The notes beneath the pieces are model-generated. The model was not told the DNA's origin, ran no database searches, and saw only the letters and a program-made list of their open reading frames with translations. Source: an uncultured Bacilli bacterium (GTDB taxonomy: Bacteria > Bacillota_I > Bacilli_A > RF39 > UBA660). From it: a DNA stretch of 50,239 nucleotides. The DNA is taken from the NCBI GenBank assembly GCA_910584305.1, contig CAJTZW010000011.1:1-50239 (forward strand), read 5' to 3'. The position numbers and the translations under genes are program-made. Each line of letters begins with the position of its first letter. Position 1 is the stretch's first letter. This document shows, in pieces, positions 25,499 to 33,787 of this stretch.

Positions 25499-26907
25499 AA
25501 GCTATAGGAATTTTATGGAATTCAATGAATGAATTCAGTGAAGACGCAATAATCGATATTCAAGAGTATGTAACAGTAACAGATGCTATAACTATTGACT
25601 TTAATGATAGATTTCCAGAATTTCTTTCTTTAATATATCCATATTCAGGCAATGAATTATGGAAGCTAGAATATAAAGTGACAAATATGAATAATCTATT
25701 TGATAGCAATAAAATTTCAATTTTATTTTTAGAGATAGATGATAGTAATAAAGTATATGTAGAAAGAAAAGGTATATATGTATACAAAAATGTAGAGGAA
25801 TTAAAAAAATTTATTCGTGATAAATATAGCAAATTGGTAAGTCATTATGCATTTGATAATGTTTACCATATGACAGATGATGAATTGGAATATTCAATAA
25901 CCGTAAAAATAATTACAGATTATATTTTTGAATATTTTTCATCTAAAAATAAAAGTATTAATTTAGATGAATTATTAGGTTATAAAAAGGAATTTATAAA
26001 TAAGACAATTTTAACTGGCAAAAGAAACAAATTTACGCTTTGCAATAACCAATTAATTTATAAACAAGAAAAGGAGAATACTTTTGAAAGTTATTCAGAA
26101 GTATTTTGCTATAATTTATATGGATTTTTTGAAATTTTATCGCCAAGGTGTCAATTGGCAAATTATTCAGGAAGAAGAGGAATAATATCTAAAAATTTTA
26201 TAGATAATGATGAGATATTAATTGATGGAACACATTTAATAGATACATATTTGAACTATCATAAAAATGGAATCTTAGAATTCAAAAAAGAACTTAGCCA
26301 TACAATAGAGGAAATAACCACATATAACAATTGTGAAGATATTCAGAATATTATAGACAATATAAAAGAAGATTTTCAATTTGATTTATCTGATATTATG
26401 CATGACTTAAAAAAAATGTATGCAATAGATTTACTTTTGCTACAATCAGATAGAAATTCCAATAACTGGGGAATTTTATATAACTCTAGAACGCATAATA
26501 TAAGATTTGCACCTTTATATGATAATTCACATATATTTGGTTTAAATAATCCAGAAATGATAAATAAACTTATCATTTCGATAGGTGATGATGACAGATT
26601 TAGCTCGTTATTATATAGTAATAATGTTACATTATTTAGGATAAACCATAAAGATGATTTGTTTACTTCTAAACAATTAATAATTGAAAGTTTAGATGAC
26701 AATGAGGTTATGAATTGTTTACAAATTTTTTTAAATAAAATAGAATTAATAGGCTTAGAGAATTTAGTAGATATGATAATGGAAAATATATCAGAAAAAG
26801 AATATGATTTAGAACAATTTAAGACAATAATTTTAAGATCATTAACAATAAATGTTAAGAATATCAAAAATAAATTAGAAAATCAAAAGAAACTTATTTA
26901 CTCCTAA
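25495..26907 (+). CDS. HipA-like kinase-fold protein with unrecognised N-terminal domain
   Basis: A 470-residue protein. The C-terminal half resembles the HipA/kinase fold: 'LLLLQSDRNSNNWGI' (catalytic D plus NxxN-like loop) and 'FAPLYDNSHIFGLN' (DFD-like metal-binding loop). An ATP-binding 'LIYKQEKENTFES' segment precedes it. The first ~150 residues (from 'GILWNSMNEFSEDAI' through 'VYHMTDDELEYS') are not recognised. It starts in an ATGA overlap with the P-loop kinase; ATG 25495 is preferred over the in-frame ATG 25474 because of this junction. Extremely AT-rich, more so than its neighbours. Could be a HipA-type toxin-kinase or a sugar/lipid kinase; a HipB-like HTH partner is absent. Confidence 0.6.
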   Translation: MKAIGILWNSMNEFSEDAIIDIQEYVTVTDAITIDFNDRFPEFLSLIYPYSGNELWKLEYKVTNMNNLFDSNKISILFLEIDDSNKVYVERKGIYVYKNVEELKKFIRDKYSKLVSHYAFDNVYHMTDDELEYSITVKIITDYIFEYFSSKNKSINLDELLGYKKEFINKTILTGKRNKFTLCNNQLIYKQEKENTFESYSEVFCYNLYGFFEILSPRCQLANYSGRRGIISKNFIDNDEILIDGTHLIDTYLNYHKNGILEFKKELSHTIEEITTYNNCEDIQNIIDNIKEDFQFDLSDIMHDLKKMYAIDLLLLQSDRNSNNWGILYNSRTHNIRFAPLYDNSHIFGLNNPEMINKLIISIGDDDRFSSLLYSNNVTLFRINHKDDLFTSKQLIIESLDDNEVMNCLQIFLNKIELIGLENLVDMIMENISEKEYDLEQFKTIILRSLTINVKNIKNKLENQKKLIYS

Positions 26908-26920
26908 GTTTCTTTATTTT
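26886..26920. terminator. Bidirectional terminator at convergent genes
   Basis: AAAGAAACTTA / TAAGTTTCTTT 11-bp stem (26886-26896, 26905-26915) with T-rich run after it and A-rich run before it. Both stop codons of the HipA-like gene and the NUDIX gene lie within it. Confidence 0.8.
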
Positions 26921-27398
26921 GACCAATAAATTCTAAGCAGTCATTAAACATCATAAAATGTCCTTTATTAAATTCATCATTTGCCATTAGTCTCTTTATT
27001 TCATCAATTGATGCCCATTTTACACTTTCAACTTCTTCCTCTTGAATTGCTAAGTCAGATAAATCAATATCTCCTTTTAAATAGTATAAATCACAAAAAG
27101 TATTTTTACCAGCAGCTTTTTTAAACAAAACTGGGGAGTTAATTTTAATTCCTAATTCTTCTTTTACTTCAGAAATTATACCTTCTAGACTACTTTCTCC
27201 ACTTTTTGGGTGACCACCAGTTGTAGCCCATTTTCCACCTTTACTAGGAACTCTTTTTTGAATTAAAAACTCATGATTGTTATTTTCGATAAAAATGACT
27301 ACCATCATTATATATCTATTATCTGGTATAGCATCATCTTTTAAAATACGTTCTCCAGTTAATTCTCTTTTTGCGTTATATAAATCTCTATATTCCAT
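26904..27398 (-). CDS. NUDIX hydrolase (IPP isomerase-like family)
   Basis: A 164-residue NUDIX protein. 'GGHPKSGESSLEGIISEVKEELGI' spans the Nudix box; the RE of the signature is SE here, an unusual change of the conserved Arg. 'YRDLYNAKRELTGERI' at the start and 'FLIQKRVPSKGGKWATTGGH' are typical of the family that resembles isopentenyl-diphosphate isomerase. It is convergent with and overlaps by 4 bp the HipA-like gene. GAAAGGAAATAAAACT lies upstream of the ATG. Three NUDIX genes occur in this window (2023, 4716 and here). Its substrate is unknown; the Arg loss might reduce catalysis. Confidence 0.82.
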   Translation of the reverse strand: MEYRDLYNAKRELTGERILKDDAIPDNRYIMMVVIFIENNNHEFLIQKRVPSKGGKWATTGGHPKSGESSLEGIISEVKEELGIKINSPVLFKKAAGKNTFCDLYYLKGDIDLSDLAIQEEEVESVKWASIDEIKRLMANDEFNKGHFMMFNDCLEFIGQNKET

Positions 27399-27521
27399 AG
27401 TTTTATTTCCTTTCTATTATAAGTATAGCATTATTTTTGCTTTAAAGTAAATAATTGAATTGATTGTGTGATTAAAATAAATATTTATGTTATGATATTG
27501 TAGTAGAAAGTGGGATATTCT

Positions 27522-29558
27522 ATGGAAGAAATGGAAAAAGAAAAACAAAAGTTAGAGGAGATATTAAAAGAATATAAAGAATATATTGAAGATACAACAC
27601 TAGAAATGAATAATATCTTTAAATTATATCAAGATAAAGAAGAAGCATTAAAGAAGAAAAATTTGTTAGAAAAGAAAATAAATGTTTTAAAAAAAAATAT
27701 AGAAAAACCATATTTTGCAAGAATAGACTTTAAAAACGAAGAAGAGAATATTACTGATATATGTTACATAGGAAAAGTAGGGATTATTAATTATGATAAT
27801 AAAATAGTTATAGTAGACTGGAGAGCTCCAATATCGTCACTGTACTATGATTCAAACGTAGGGAAGGCTACTTATAAAGTAGAAGATGATATGGTAGATG
27901 GCGAACTACTACTAAAAAGACAATATAATATTGAAAGTCAAGTTCTATTATCATTTAATGATGTAGATACAGTATCAAATGATGAATTATTAAAACCATA
28001 TTTAGGAGTATCTGCTGATGCAAGACTAAAAAATATTGTTTCAACTATCCAAAGTGAACAAAATGAAATTATAAGAAGTGATATTCATAAAAACTTAATT
28101 ATTCAAGGAGTATCAGGAAGTGGTAAAACAACTGTAGCACTCCATAGAATCGCATATCTCGTATATAACTATAAAGATACAATAAGTAACAATCAGTATA
28201 TGGTAATAGGACCTAATAAATTCTTTATAAACTATATATCTTCAGTATTACCAGACTTAGATGTTAACGACGTAAGACAATATGACTTAATAGAATTTAC
28301 AAACAATTACCTTGAAGAAAACTTAAAAATAGAACCTGGGTATACATCTCTTTCCAAAAAGAAAACCTCCATAGAATTTCTAAATATAATAAATAACTAT
28401 TTAGATAATTATTTTAAAAATAGTTGTCCTACAGATGACTTAAAAATTAAAGACTTTGTTCTTCTTCCAAACAAAAAAATAAAAGAAGTATGGGACGAAC
28501 TAAATAATAAAAATTATGAAGTGTTATCTGACAAAGTAGATAGAGCTATTACACTACTAGATAAATACCTAATAGACAATCAACAAAATAATATTCTTAG
28601 AATTGACCATTATTATGATAATGAACTAGAAAATGGGAAAGATATCAAAAATGTTAGAGTAAATAGAACAAATACTTTAGAACAAATTAAAAAAAGTTAT
28701 ATTCCATTACTTAAAAAATATTTTTCAAAAGTAATTAAAAAAGCAACAACAATTTATAAAGAAATATTAAGTAATCTAAATAATGATAGTTATCAATATG
28801 ATGGAAAAATATATTATGAAGACTTATCATCACTACTTTATATAAATTATAAAATATATGGTTCAAAAGAATACATAAATATGAAACATGTTGTTATAGA
28901 TGAAGCCCAAGATTATAATGAATTAACATTCTATGCATTAAAAAAGATAATGAAACATTCAACATTTAGTATATATGGCGATCTAGCTCAAAGTTTATAT
29001 CCATATCGTAGTTTAGAAAAATGGGAAGATATAAAAGATAATGTTTTTAAAGACATTAATATAAAGTACCTAAGTAAAAGTTACCGTACAAGTATTGAGA
29101 TAATGAGAGAAGCTAATAAGATTAATAAATATTTAAAATTAAATGAAGCCGAAGCAGTTATAAGACATGCAGATGATGTTATATATCATAAAATAAATGA
29201 TAAATATTTAGATATTGAATATTACGTAAATTTATATATTGAAAAAGGCTTAAAATCCATTGCAATCATAACAAAAAATCAAGTAGAATCAGAAAAAATA
29301 TATGAAAAACTAATAAATAAAATAAATATTTCTATTATAGATGATACAAATCAAGAATATAATGGAGGTATTTGTATTATTACATCAAAACTATCGAAAG
29401 GTTTAGAATTTGATGGCGTAATAGTAGTGGACGCAGATGAAAAAATATATTCACCAAATAACCAATTAGATATGAAACTTTTATATGTATCAATGACTAG
29501 AGCAATGCACAATCTAGTAGTTATGTATAGTGAAGATTTATGCGTAGCATTAAAATAG
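27522..29558 (+). CDS. helD: HelD, RNA polymerase recycling helicase-like ATPase
   Basis: A 678-residue SF1-like protein related to Bacillus HelD, which binds RNA polymerase and releases it from DNA. Typical features: an N-terminal coiled coil (EKEKQKLEEILKEYKEYI), the HelD signature 'PYFARIDF' and 'IVDWRAPISSLYY', Walker A 'QGVSGSGKTTVALHRIAYLVY', 'VVIDEAQDYNE' (Walker B), 'IYGDLAQSLYPYRS', 'LSKSYRTSIEI' and 'TSKLSKGLEFDG'. Length is about 100 residues below Bacillus HelD. ATG 27522 is preferred with AAAGTGGG upstream; GTG 27510 overlaps that site. Its -10 (TATGATATTG) is at about 27491. HelD acts in the cytosol on stalled transcription complexes. Confidence 0.9.
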   Translation: MEEMEKEKQKLEEILKEYKEYIEDTTLEMNNIFKLYQDKEEALKKKNLLEKKINVLKKNIEKPYFARIDFKNEEENITDICYIGKVGIINYDNKIVIVDWRAPISSLYYDSNVGKATYKVEDDMVDGELLLKRQYNIESQVLLSFNDVDTVSNDELLKPYLGVSADARLKNIVSTIQSEQNEIIRSDIHKNLIIQGVSGSGKTTVALHRIAYLVYNYKDTISNNQYMVIGPNKFFINYISSVLPDLDVNDVRQYDLIEFTNNYLEENLKIEPGYTSLSKKKTSIEFLNIINNYLDNYFKNSCPTDDLKIKDFVLLPNKKIKEVWDELNNKNYEVLSDKVDRAITLLDKYLIDNQQNNILRIDHYYDNELENGKDIKNVRVNRTNTLEQIKKSYIPLLKKYFSKVIKKATTIYKEILSNLNNDSYQYDGKIYYEDLSSLLYINYKIYGSKEYINMKHVVIDEAQDYNELTFYALKKIMKHSTFSIYGDLAQSLYPYRSLEKWEDIKDNVFKDINIKYLSKSYRTSIEIMREANKINKYLKLNEAEAVIRHADDVIYHKINDKYLDIEYYVNLYIEKGLKSIAIITKNQVESEKIYEKLINKINISIIDDTNQEYNGGICIITSKLSKGLEFDGVIVVDADEKIYSPNNQLDMKLLYVSMTRAMHNLVVMYSEDLCVALK

Positions 29559-29741
29559 AATGTAAATGTATTCGCTTTTTGTAAACAAGTGTACAATTTA
29601 GCTTAAAGAACCTTAAATAGTAATTAAAACTGATATAATTGAGTTATAAGTTAAAATAAATATAATGATGTTGGTATAATTTGACAAACAATCTATATAT
29701 GATATAATACAGCTCTAGAGAAAGAGGGAGGGGAAAATGCA
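29559..29741. other. Intergenic region with promoter
   Basis: 183 bp without a gene. No clear terminator after helD; a second -10-like TATAAT occurs near 29635 and the strong promoter at 29681-29708 follows. Confidence 0.5.
29681..29708 (+). promoter_or_regulatory. Sigma-A promoter of the PlsC-like gene
   Basis: TTGACA (29681-29686), 16-bp spacer, TATAAT (29703-29708). It differs from the promoter at 22580 at only four spacer positions, all C/T changes. Confidence 0.85.
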
Positions 29742-30662
29742 ATGAGCCAGATGACAACATTAGATAAGTTTAATAGTGGTAAATCAATTATTGATAATAT
29801 GGCAAAAATAAAGTTTCGGGATGCTATTCATCCAGCTTTATTAGAATTAAGTAAGACAAACATAAAATATAAGATAGTTAAAGACAATATTTGTCACACC
29901 GATAAAGATATTCCTGCTATCTATGTAGCAAATCATTATAGTGCTCAAGATACACCTATTATTTGTAATGCGATAGATAGGAGAGCCTATATTCTAGCTG
30001 GGAAACAGAATCTTAGACGTATAGATGAGTTGTTTTTTAAACTAAATGGTGTCATCTTTGTTGATCGAAAAAATAAAGAGGATATGCAACTAGCAAAAAA
30101 AGCTATGGAAGCATATATTATGAAGAAACAAAACCTAATTGTTTTTCCAGAAGCTACATGGAATTTATCTCCTGAATCATTAATGTTATGGATGAAATGG
30201 GGAATTATAGAGGTAGCGCAAAATACAGGTGCACAAATCGTTCCTATTAATTTTGAATACGATAAAGTTAGTAAAGAATGTCATGTATATTATGAGAACC
30301 CTATATATATAAACAAAGGCGATTCTAAGGCTGACTGTATAACTAGATTAAGGGATTTAATGGCAACGGCAAGATGGTATAGGATGGAGTGTAACCAATC
30401 TACGAAATTTTCAAAAAACGATATGAATCAAATGTTTTCAGATTTAGTAGCTGGTAAGTATACTTTAAATGAGTTAGAGCTCGCAAATGAACAACGTTTG
30501 GGTTTAAATATTGATGAGTTGCGTGCAGAATTGATGTCTGTTGTAACAGAATATCCACTCTATGATTTAAACTATGAACAATCTATCGTGTATCATCCAT
30601 ACCCAACTCCAGATGAAGTATTTGAACCACTAAAAAAAATGAAATTGAAGATGATTGCTTAA
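29742..30662 (+). CDS. PlsC-like lysophospholipid acyltransferase
   Basis: A 306-residue acyltransferase of the 1-acyl-sn-glycerol-3-phosphate (PlsC) superfamily. The catalytic H-x4-D is 'ANHYSAQDTP', the substrate-binding motif is 'VFPEATWNLSP' (the usual FPEGTR with A-T-W), and 'GAQIVPINF' follows as motif IV. No clear membrane helix is seen; the protein may be peripheral. The C-terminal 90 residues after the domain are unusual for the family. AGAGGGAGGGGAAAA lies upstream of ATG. It is the sole gene of its unit, ended by a terminator at 30691-30715. Phosphatidic acid formation or another acyl acceptor is likely. Confidence 0.75.
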   Translation: MSQMTTLDKFNSGKSIIDNMAKIKFRDAIHPALLELSKTNIKYKIVKDNICHTDKDIPAIYVANHYSAQDTPIICNAIDRRAYILAGKQNLRRIDELFFKLNGVIFVDRKNKEDMQLAKKAMEAYIMKKQNLIVFPEATWNLSPESLMLWMKWGIIEVAQNTGAQIVPINFEYDKVSKECHVYYENPIYINKGDSKADCITRLRDLMATARWYRMECNQSTKFSKNDMNQMFSDLVAGKYTLNELELANEQRLGLNIDELRAELMSVVTEYPLYDLNYEQSIVYHPYPTPDEVFEPLKKMKLKMIA

Positions 30663-30690
30663 TTACAAAGAATTTAATTAAAATGTTAAA

Positions 30691-30715
30691 GGAATGATTT
30701 GTTTCATTCTTTTTA
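30691..30715 (+). terminator. Intrinsic terminator after the PlsC-like gene
   Basis: GGAATGA / TCATTCT stem (30691-30697, 30704-30710, one G-T pair), loop TTTGTT, then TTTTTATT. Confidence 0.75.
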
Positions 30716-30752
30716 TTATTTATGATATAATGGTGAAAAGTAAGGTGAAAAA

Positions 30753-33062
30753 ATGAGAAATATGTCGAACTTATATATACCTGTATGCGGTTTTTTCTGT
30801 GCACTGTTATTAATTGTTTTATTTTATGCTAAAAAAAGGGTAGAAAATAAAGAAACGGAACTTTTTTCTGGGATGCTAATTACAAGTTTTATTGATAGTA
30901 TATTAATGATATCTATCATCTTTGTAGCATATGTATCTAAAGAAAGCGTTTTACTTTTACAATGGTTGAATAAATTTGATTATATCCAATTTCTACTTTG
31001 GATATGGTGTTTTTTCTTATATATAATATACATATCATACAAAGATAATAAGAGAGTATATAAATATTATAAAAATGTAAAAAGAATATCCGGATTTATA
31101 AATTTATTTATAATTATAGGAATATTCATTTTACCTGTATACTTATATAACACAGACAATGTCATGTATAGTTATGGCCCCTCTGCCAATTTTATGTATA
31201 TTGCCTGTGCATTATACGTGGGGTTAATTATAGCGTCTTTAGTTCTTAATGTAAAAAGTATAATCACAAAGAAATATATCCCTTTCTATGCCTTTGCTAT
31301 TTTAGCTATATTTGTCTTAGTAATGAGAAGTGTACAACCAGAAGTTGTGATTATAACTGCCGTTTTAGCATATGTAGACTTAATTATGTATTTCACTATT
31401 GAAAATCCAGATGTAAAGATGATGGAGCAATTAGAACTAGCCAAGGATCAAGCAGAGAAGGCCAATAGTGCAAAAAGTGATTTTTTATCGAGTATGTCTC
31501 ATGAAATCCGTACACCATTAAATGCCATTGTAGGATTTAGTGAGGCAATTAAAACAGAAAAGACGATTGAAGATTGTTATAATGATGCAGATGATATTAT
31601 TATGGCGAGTCAGAATTTACTAGAAATTGTAAATGGTATTTTAGATATTTCTAAAATAGAAGCCAATAAGATGGAGATTATTGAAAAAGAATACAGTCCA
31701 GTACCTATTTTTGAAGACTTAGCAAAATTAATGATTCCAAGAATTGGGGAAAAACCGATTAAGTTAAATACTAAATTCGCACATGATATACCATCAACAT
31801 TATATGGTGATGCAGGAAAATTAAAACAGATTATTACAAATCTTCTAACCAATGCAGTAAAATATACAGAACAAGGGGAAATTAATTTTGAAGTAAATTG
31901 TGTCAATGAAAAGGGAATTAGTAAACTTGTAATTTCTGTAGAAGATACTGGAAGAGGTATTAAGTCAGATAAAATAGATACTTTATTTACAAAATTTAAT
32001 CGTCTAGAGGAAGATAGAAACACAACCTTAGAAGGAACAGGGTTGGGTCTTGCTATAACAAAACGTTTACTTGAAATGATGGGTGGAAAAATCGTTGTAC
32101 AAAGTGAGTATGGAGCAGGCTCTAAATTTACTGTCTATTTAGCACAAAAAATTATAGATAATAAAGTAGAGAAGAATGAAAAGAATACGATAGAAACAAT
32201 CGAAAAAATAGATATTCATGGTAAAAGAATATTAATTGTAGATGACAATAAATTAAATATTAAAGTAGCTGCTCGCTTACTTAGAGAATATGGACCAGAT
32301 ATCGATGAATCAGAAAATGGCAAAGATTGTGTAGATAAAATATCTAGTGGTAAAAAATATGATCTAATTCTAATGGATGATATGATGCCAGGAATGAGTG
32401 GAACTGAAACCCTTCATGAACTAACGAAAGATACTTCCTTTAATATACCTGTGATTGCACTTACTGCAAATGCAATAGAGGGTATGAAAGAAAAGTACAT
32501 CAGTGAAGGTTTCAATGATTACTTATCAAAACCAATTGATAAAACAGAACTAAAAAGAGTACTGCAGACTTATCTTTTAAATGGAAAACCTGTGGAAAAC
32601 GCTAAAGACGATATCTTTGGACCACTCCCAGATGAAATTTATGAGATAGATATGCCAGTTTCTACAGAAAAAGAAGAATTAAAACAAGATAAGCCTGTGG
32701 AAAAATATAATAAAGAATATTTAGAACAAAATGGGTTTAATGTAGAAGAAGGTATATCTTTACTTGGAGATATAGATGCTTATAATGAAATGCTAGAGGG
32801 TTTTATAGAAGAATCAGAAAAACGCCTTCCATTATTAGAACAATACAAAAATAATGAAGATATGGAAAACTATGCAATACTTGTGCACGCCCAGAAGAGT
32901 GATGCGAAATATTTGGGAATCAAAAAACTAGCAGATATGTCATTAGAACATGAATTAAAGAGCAAAGCAAATGATATAGAATTCATTAATCAAAATTATG
33001 CTTCACTCATTAAAGAATTAGAATATGCATTAGAGATATGTAAAAAATATAATGGAGAGTAA
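30753..33062 (+). CDS. Hybrid sensor histidine kinase with receiver and Hpt domains
   Basis: A 769-residue membrane-bound phosphorelay protein. About seven transmembrane segments fill residues 1-215, with no large extracellular domain. The HisKA box 'FLSSMSHEIRTPLN' has the phospho-His250; N box 'ITNLLTNAVKYTE', G1 'DTGRGI' and G2 'EGTGLGLAIT' complete the ATPase. A receiver starts near residue 489 ('RILIVDDNKLN'), with the acceptor Asp in 'LILMDDMMPGMSG' and Lys in 'DYLSKPID'. A C-terminal Hpt-like helix has His712 in 'LVHAQKSDAKYLG'. No DNA-binding regulator is adjacent, so the output partner is elsewhere. AAGGTGAAAAA precedes ATG, with a TATGATATAAT promoter right after the previous terminator. 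Confidence 0.9.
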   Translation: MRNMSNLYIPVCGFFCALLLIVLFYAKKRVENKETELFSGMLITSFIDSILMISIIFVAYVSKESVLLLQWLNKFDYIQFLLWIWCFFLYIIYISYKDNKRVYKYYKNVKRISGFINLFIIIGIFILPVYLYNTDNVMYSYGPSANFMYIACALYVGLIIASLVLNVKSIITKKYIPFYAFAILAIFVLVMRSVQPEVVIITAVLAYVDLIMYFTIENPDVKMMEQLELAKDQAEKANSAKSDFLSSMSHEIRTPLNAIVGFSEAIKTEKTIEDCYNDADDIIMASQNLLEIVNGILDISKIEANKMEIIEKEYSPVPIFEDLAKLMIPRIGEKPIKLNTKFAHDIPSTLYGDAGKLKQIITNLLTNAVKYTEQGEINFEVNCVNEKGISKLVISVEDTGRGIKSDKIDTLFTKFNRLEEDRNTTLEGTGLGLAITKRLLEMMGGKIVVQSEYGAGSKFTVYLAQKIIDNKVEKNEKNTIETIEKIDIHGKRILIVDDNKLNIKVAARLLREYGPDIDESENGKDCVDKISSGKKYDLILMDDMMPGMSGTETLHELTKDTSFNIPVIALTANAIEGMKEKYISEGFNDYLSKPIDKTELKRVLQTYLLNGKPVENAKDDIFGPLPDEIYEIDMPVSTEKEELKQDKPVEKYNKEYLEQNGFNVEEGISLLGDIDAYNEMLEGFIEESEKRLPLLEQYKNNEDMENYAILVHAQKSDAKYLGIKKLADMSLEHELKSKANDIEFINQNYASLIKELEYALEICKKYNGE

Positions 33063-33074
33063 TTCTCTTTTTTT
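33054..33074 (+). terminator. Weak intrinsic terminator after the histidine kinase
   Basis: AGAG / CTCT short stem, extendable with two G-T pairs, then T6-T7. The stop codon lies in the loop. Confidence 0.55.
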
Positions 33075-33087
33075 CTATAGTCATAAT

Positions 33088-33116
33088 TTGACAATCTAAA
33101 GAATGTTATATATAAT
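33088..33116 (+). promoter_or_regulatory. Sigma-A promoter of the 33147 gene
   Basis: TTGACA (33088-33093), 17-bp spacer, TATAAT (33111-33116), preceded by ATAAT. Transcription should start about 20 nt before the GAGAGGATG ribosome binding site. Confidence 0.85.
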
Positions 33117-33146
33117 ATACACCTATAAAAGAGAGGATGAAAGATT

Positions 33147-33641
33147 ATGTTAAATATAGAAGAATTACAAAAAGTAAGGGAACTTTTAATTCATAAAGGT
33201 GGATTAGCTGTAGAAGACATTTTACGAGATGATGAATTACTACAACAATTGGGAATAGACAAAGCAAATATAACTCCTAAAGACATGGAAAATGTATTAT
33301 CTGGTTTTGATTGGGAATTAGAGTACTTAAAGAAACGATTGCATAATATAGAATATTTACTAGATATAACTACGGAAGAGGTAAAAAAAGGAAAACGTAA
33401 TAATAACATAAAAATAGTATTAGCACTAAGCTCATATTTATTAGGTTTAATAAGTAGTATATATGGTATAAAAAATAAAGATTTGATCATTTTAACTCCA
33501 GGCTTTATGTCCATGGGTTTTGTTGAGTGGCAAAGCCAAATTAATAACCATAAGTATTTAGTAAGCTCATCGAAGGAGCAGAAAAAGTATCAAAAATTAA
33601 GAGATGAATTAGATAGAGAAGTTCAAAGGAGAATGAACTGA
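33147..33641 (+). CDS. Uncharacterised protein with central membrane hairpin, 164 aa
   Basis: Not recognised. The first 80 residues are soluble and helical (EELQKVRELLIHKGGLAVEDI, then a coiled-coil-like 'LEYLKKRLHNIEYLLD'). Residues ~90-130 hold one or two hydrophobic spans (KIVLALSSYLLGLISSIYG and LIILTPGFMSMGF), and the C-terminal 40 residues are highly charged. AGAGAGGATGAAAGATT precedes the ATG, and a strong promoter drives it, so it is a real gene. Probably a membrane-associated protein with both ends in the cytoplasm. Function unknown. Confidence 0.55.
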   Translation: MLNIEELQKVRELLIHKGGLAVEDILRDDELLQQLGIDKANITPKDMENVLSGFDWELEYLKKRLHNIEYLLDITTEEVKKGKRNNNIKIVLALSSYLLGLISSIYGIKNKDLIILTPGFMSMGFVEWQSQINNHKYLVSSSKEQKKYQKLRDELDREVQRRMN

Positions 33642-33787
33642 ATTATTTAATGATTTATTTATAATATATTGAAAATTTATAAAAACATAATGAGAAAAAT
33701 AGACGTCTCCTTTATATGTTTCATACAAGTAATATAAAGCTAGAAATTTGAATCAAGTGACCAGTTAAATAGTTTGGGGTATTTTAT

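Noticed and set aside
27510..27522. GTG 27510 as helD start
   Set aside because: It overlaps the AAAGTGGG ribosome binding site; ATG 27522 fits better.
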